In this document: positions 5,500 to 5,662 of the stretch, one piece after another
Numbering within the stretch: position 1 is the stretch's first letter
Layout: every line of letters begins with the position of its first letter
From: an uncultured Curtobacterium sp.
GTDB taxonomy: Bacteria; Actinomycetota; Actinomycetes; Actinomycetales; Microbacteriaceae
Reading direction: 5' to 3'
Length of the DNA stretch: 5,662 nt
Assembly: GCA_913774725.1 (NCBI GenBank)
Contig: CAJYIG010000205.1
Location: forward strand, 1 to 5,662
Program-made: the position numbers and the translations under genes
The notes under the pieces: model-generated
Seen by the model: the letters and a program-made list of their open reading frames with translations, nothing else
Told to the model about the DNA's origin: nothing
Databases searched by the model: none

Positions 5500-5543
5500 C
5501 GGCCGGGAGGCACGGCGCGGGCCCGCCACGCGCCTCCCGTCCG
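5500..5543. repeat. 44-base imperfect palindrome
   Basis: Arms 5500-5521 and 5522-5543 match at 18 of 22 positions with no spacer. There is an unbroken 8-bp block (5504-5511 with 5532-5539; CGGGAGGC/GCCTCCCG) and a 5-bp centre (GCGGG/CCCGC). The right arm is also the first CCTCCCGTCCG copy of the 52-base repeat. It could act as a terminator for a gene upstream on the minus strand or as a REP-like element; either is inference. Confidence 0.7.
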
Positions 5544-5662
5544 CCAGACACCCACCGCAGGGCGCGGGGCAGCGACGAGCCGCGCCTCCCGTCCGGCACA
5601 CGCGGACCGCAGCGTGCGTCGCGGCCGCGCCACGACCCTCCCGTCCGACTCCCTGCCGCGAT
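5533..5662. repeat. Degenerate tandem repeat with 52-base period upstream of the helicase
   Basis: CCTCCCGTCCG occurs exactly three times, at 5533-5543, 5585-5595 and 5637-5647, spaced 52 bases each time. The first two complete units (5533-5584 and 5585-5636) match at about 35 of 52 positions without gaps, including a second shared block ACCGCAG at the same offset (5554-5560 and 5606-5612). The third unit is cut by the window end. The stretch 5489-5662 contains no convincing gene: the minus frame continuing from the helicase is Arg/Ala/Pro-rich and lacks a credible start. I see no AT-containing promoter box in it. Confidence 0.7.

Noticed and set aside
5454..5633. N-terminal extension of the helicase frame by 60 codons to 5633
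   Set aside because: The extension is Arg/Ala/Pro low-complexity sequence across a palindrome and repeats; the ATG at 5453 has a strong ribosome binding site and gives a normal N-terminus.

Overview
The window is very GC-rich DNA (about 70 percent by eye) with strong GC preference at third codon positions and GGAGG-type ribosome binding sites. The protein types are typical of Actinobacteria: a DExH helicase with a long C-terminal region of the DUF3516 type, a small DUF6458-type membrane protein, and a LysM lipoprotein. The best guess is a member of the Microbacteriaceae, possibly close to Curtobacterium. This rests on remembered family distribution and was not checked by a search. It looks like ordinary chromosomal housekeeping and accessory sequence. 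I see no tRNA, rRNA, CRISPR array, transposase, integrase or phage gene.

Layout from left to right. The 3' end of a plus-strand gene cut by the window edge (1-404) encodes a proline/acid-rich linker and a beta-sandwich-like C-terminal domain. It meets a minus-strand gene for a small acidic, disordered-looking protein (463-801) across a strong hairpin (424-459). That small gene and a plus-strand LysM lipoprotein gene (902-1765) diverge from an interval of about 100 bases holding a perfect 15-base palindrome. Ribonuclease HI follows on the plus strand (1831-2352, GTG start with a perfect AGGAGG). It converges on the DUF6458-type gene (2471-2722, minus) across a 14-base tandem repeat and a perfect 13-bp-stem hairpin. 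Upstream of the DUF6458 gene is a 45-base tandem duplication (2785-2874) that begins immediately after the stop of the large minus-strand helicase gene (2877-5453).

The last 209 bases, upstream of the helicase, contain no convincing gene but are highly structured. They hold a hairpin that would cover the helicase ribosome binding site, a 44-base imperfect palindrome, and a degenerate repeat with an exact 52-base period. These all share the CCTCCC/GGGAGG core.

Functionally, the helicase and RNase HI both act on RNA or RNA:DNA hybrids, but they are convergent and separated, so nothing here shows that they work together. The lipoprotein and the edge gene are probably cell-envelope proteins. I found no convincing new multi-gene system. 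The most unusual material is the structured non-coding DNA between 5461 and 5662 and the two tandem repeats near 2364-2405 and 2785-2874.
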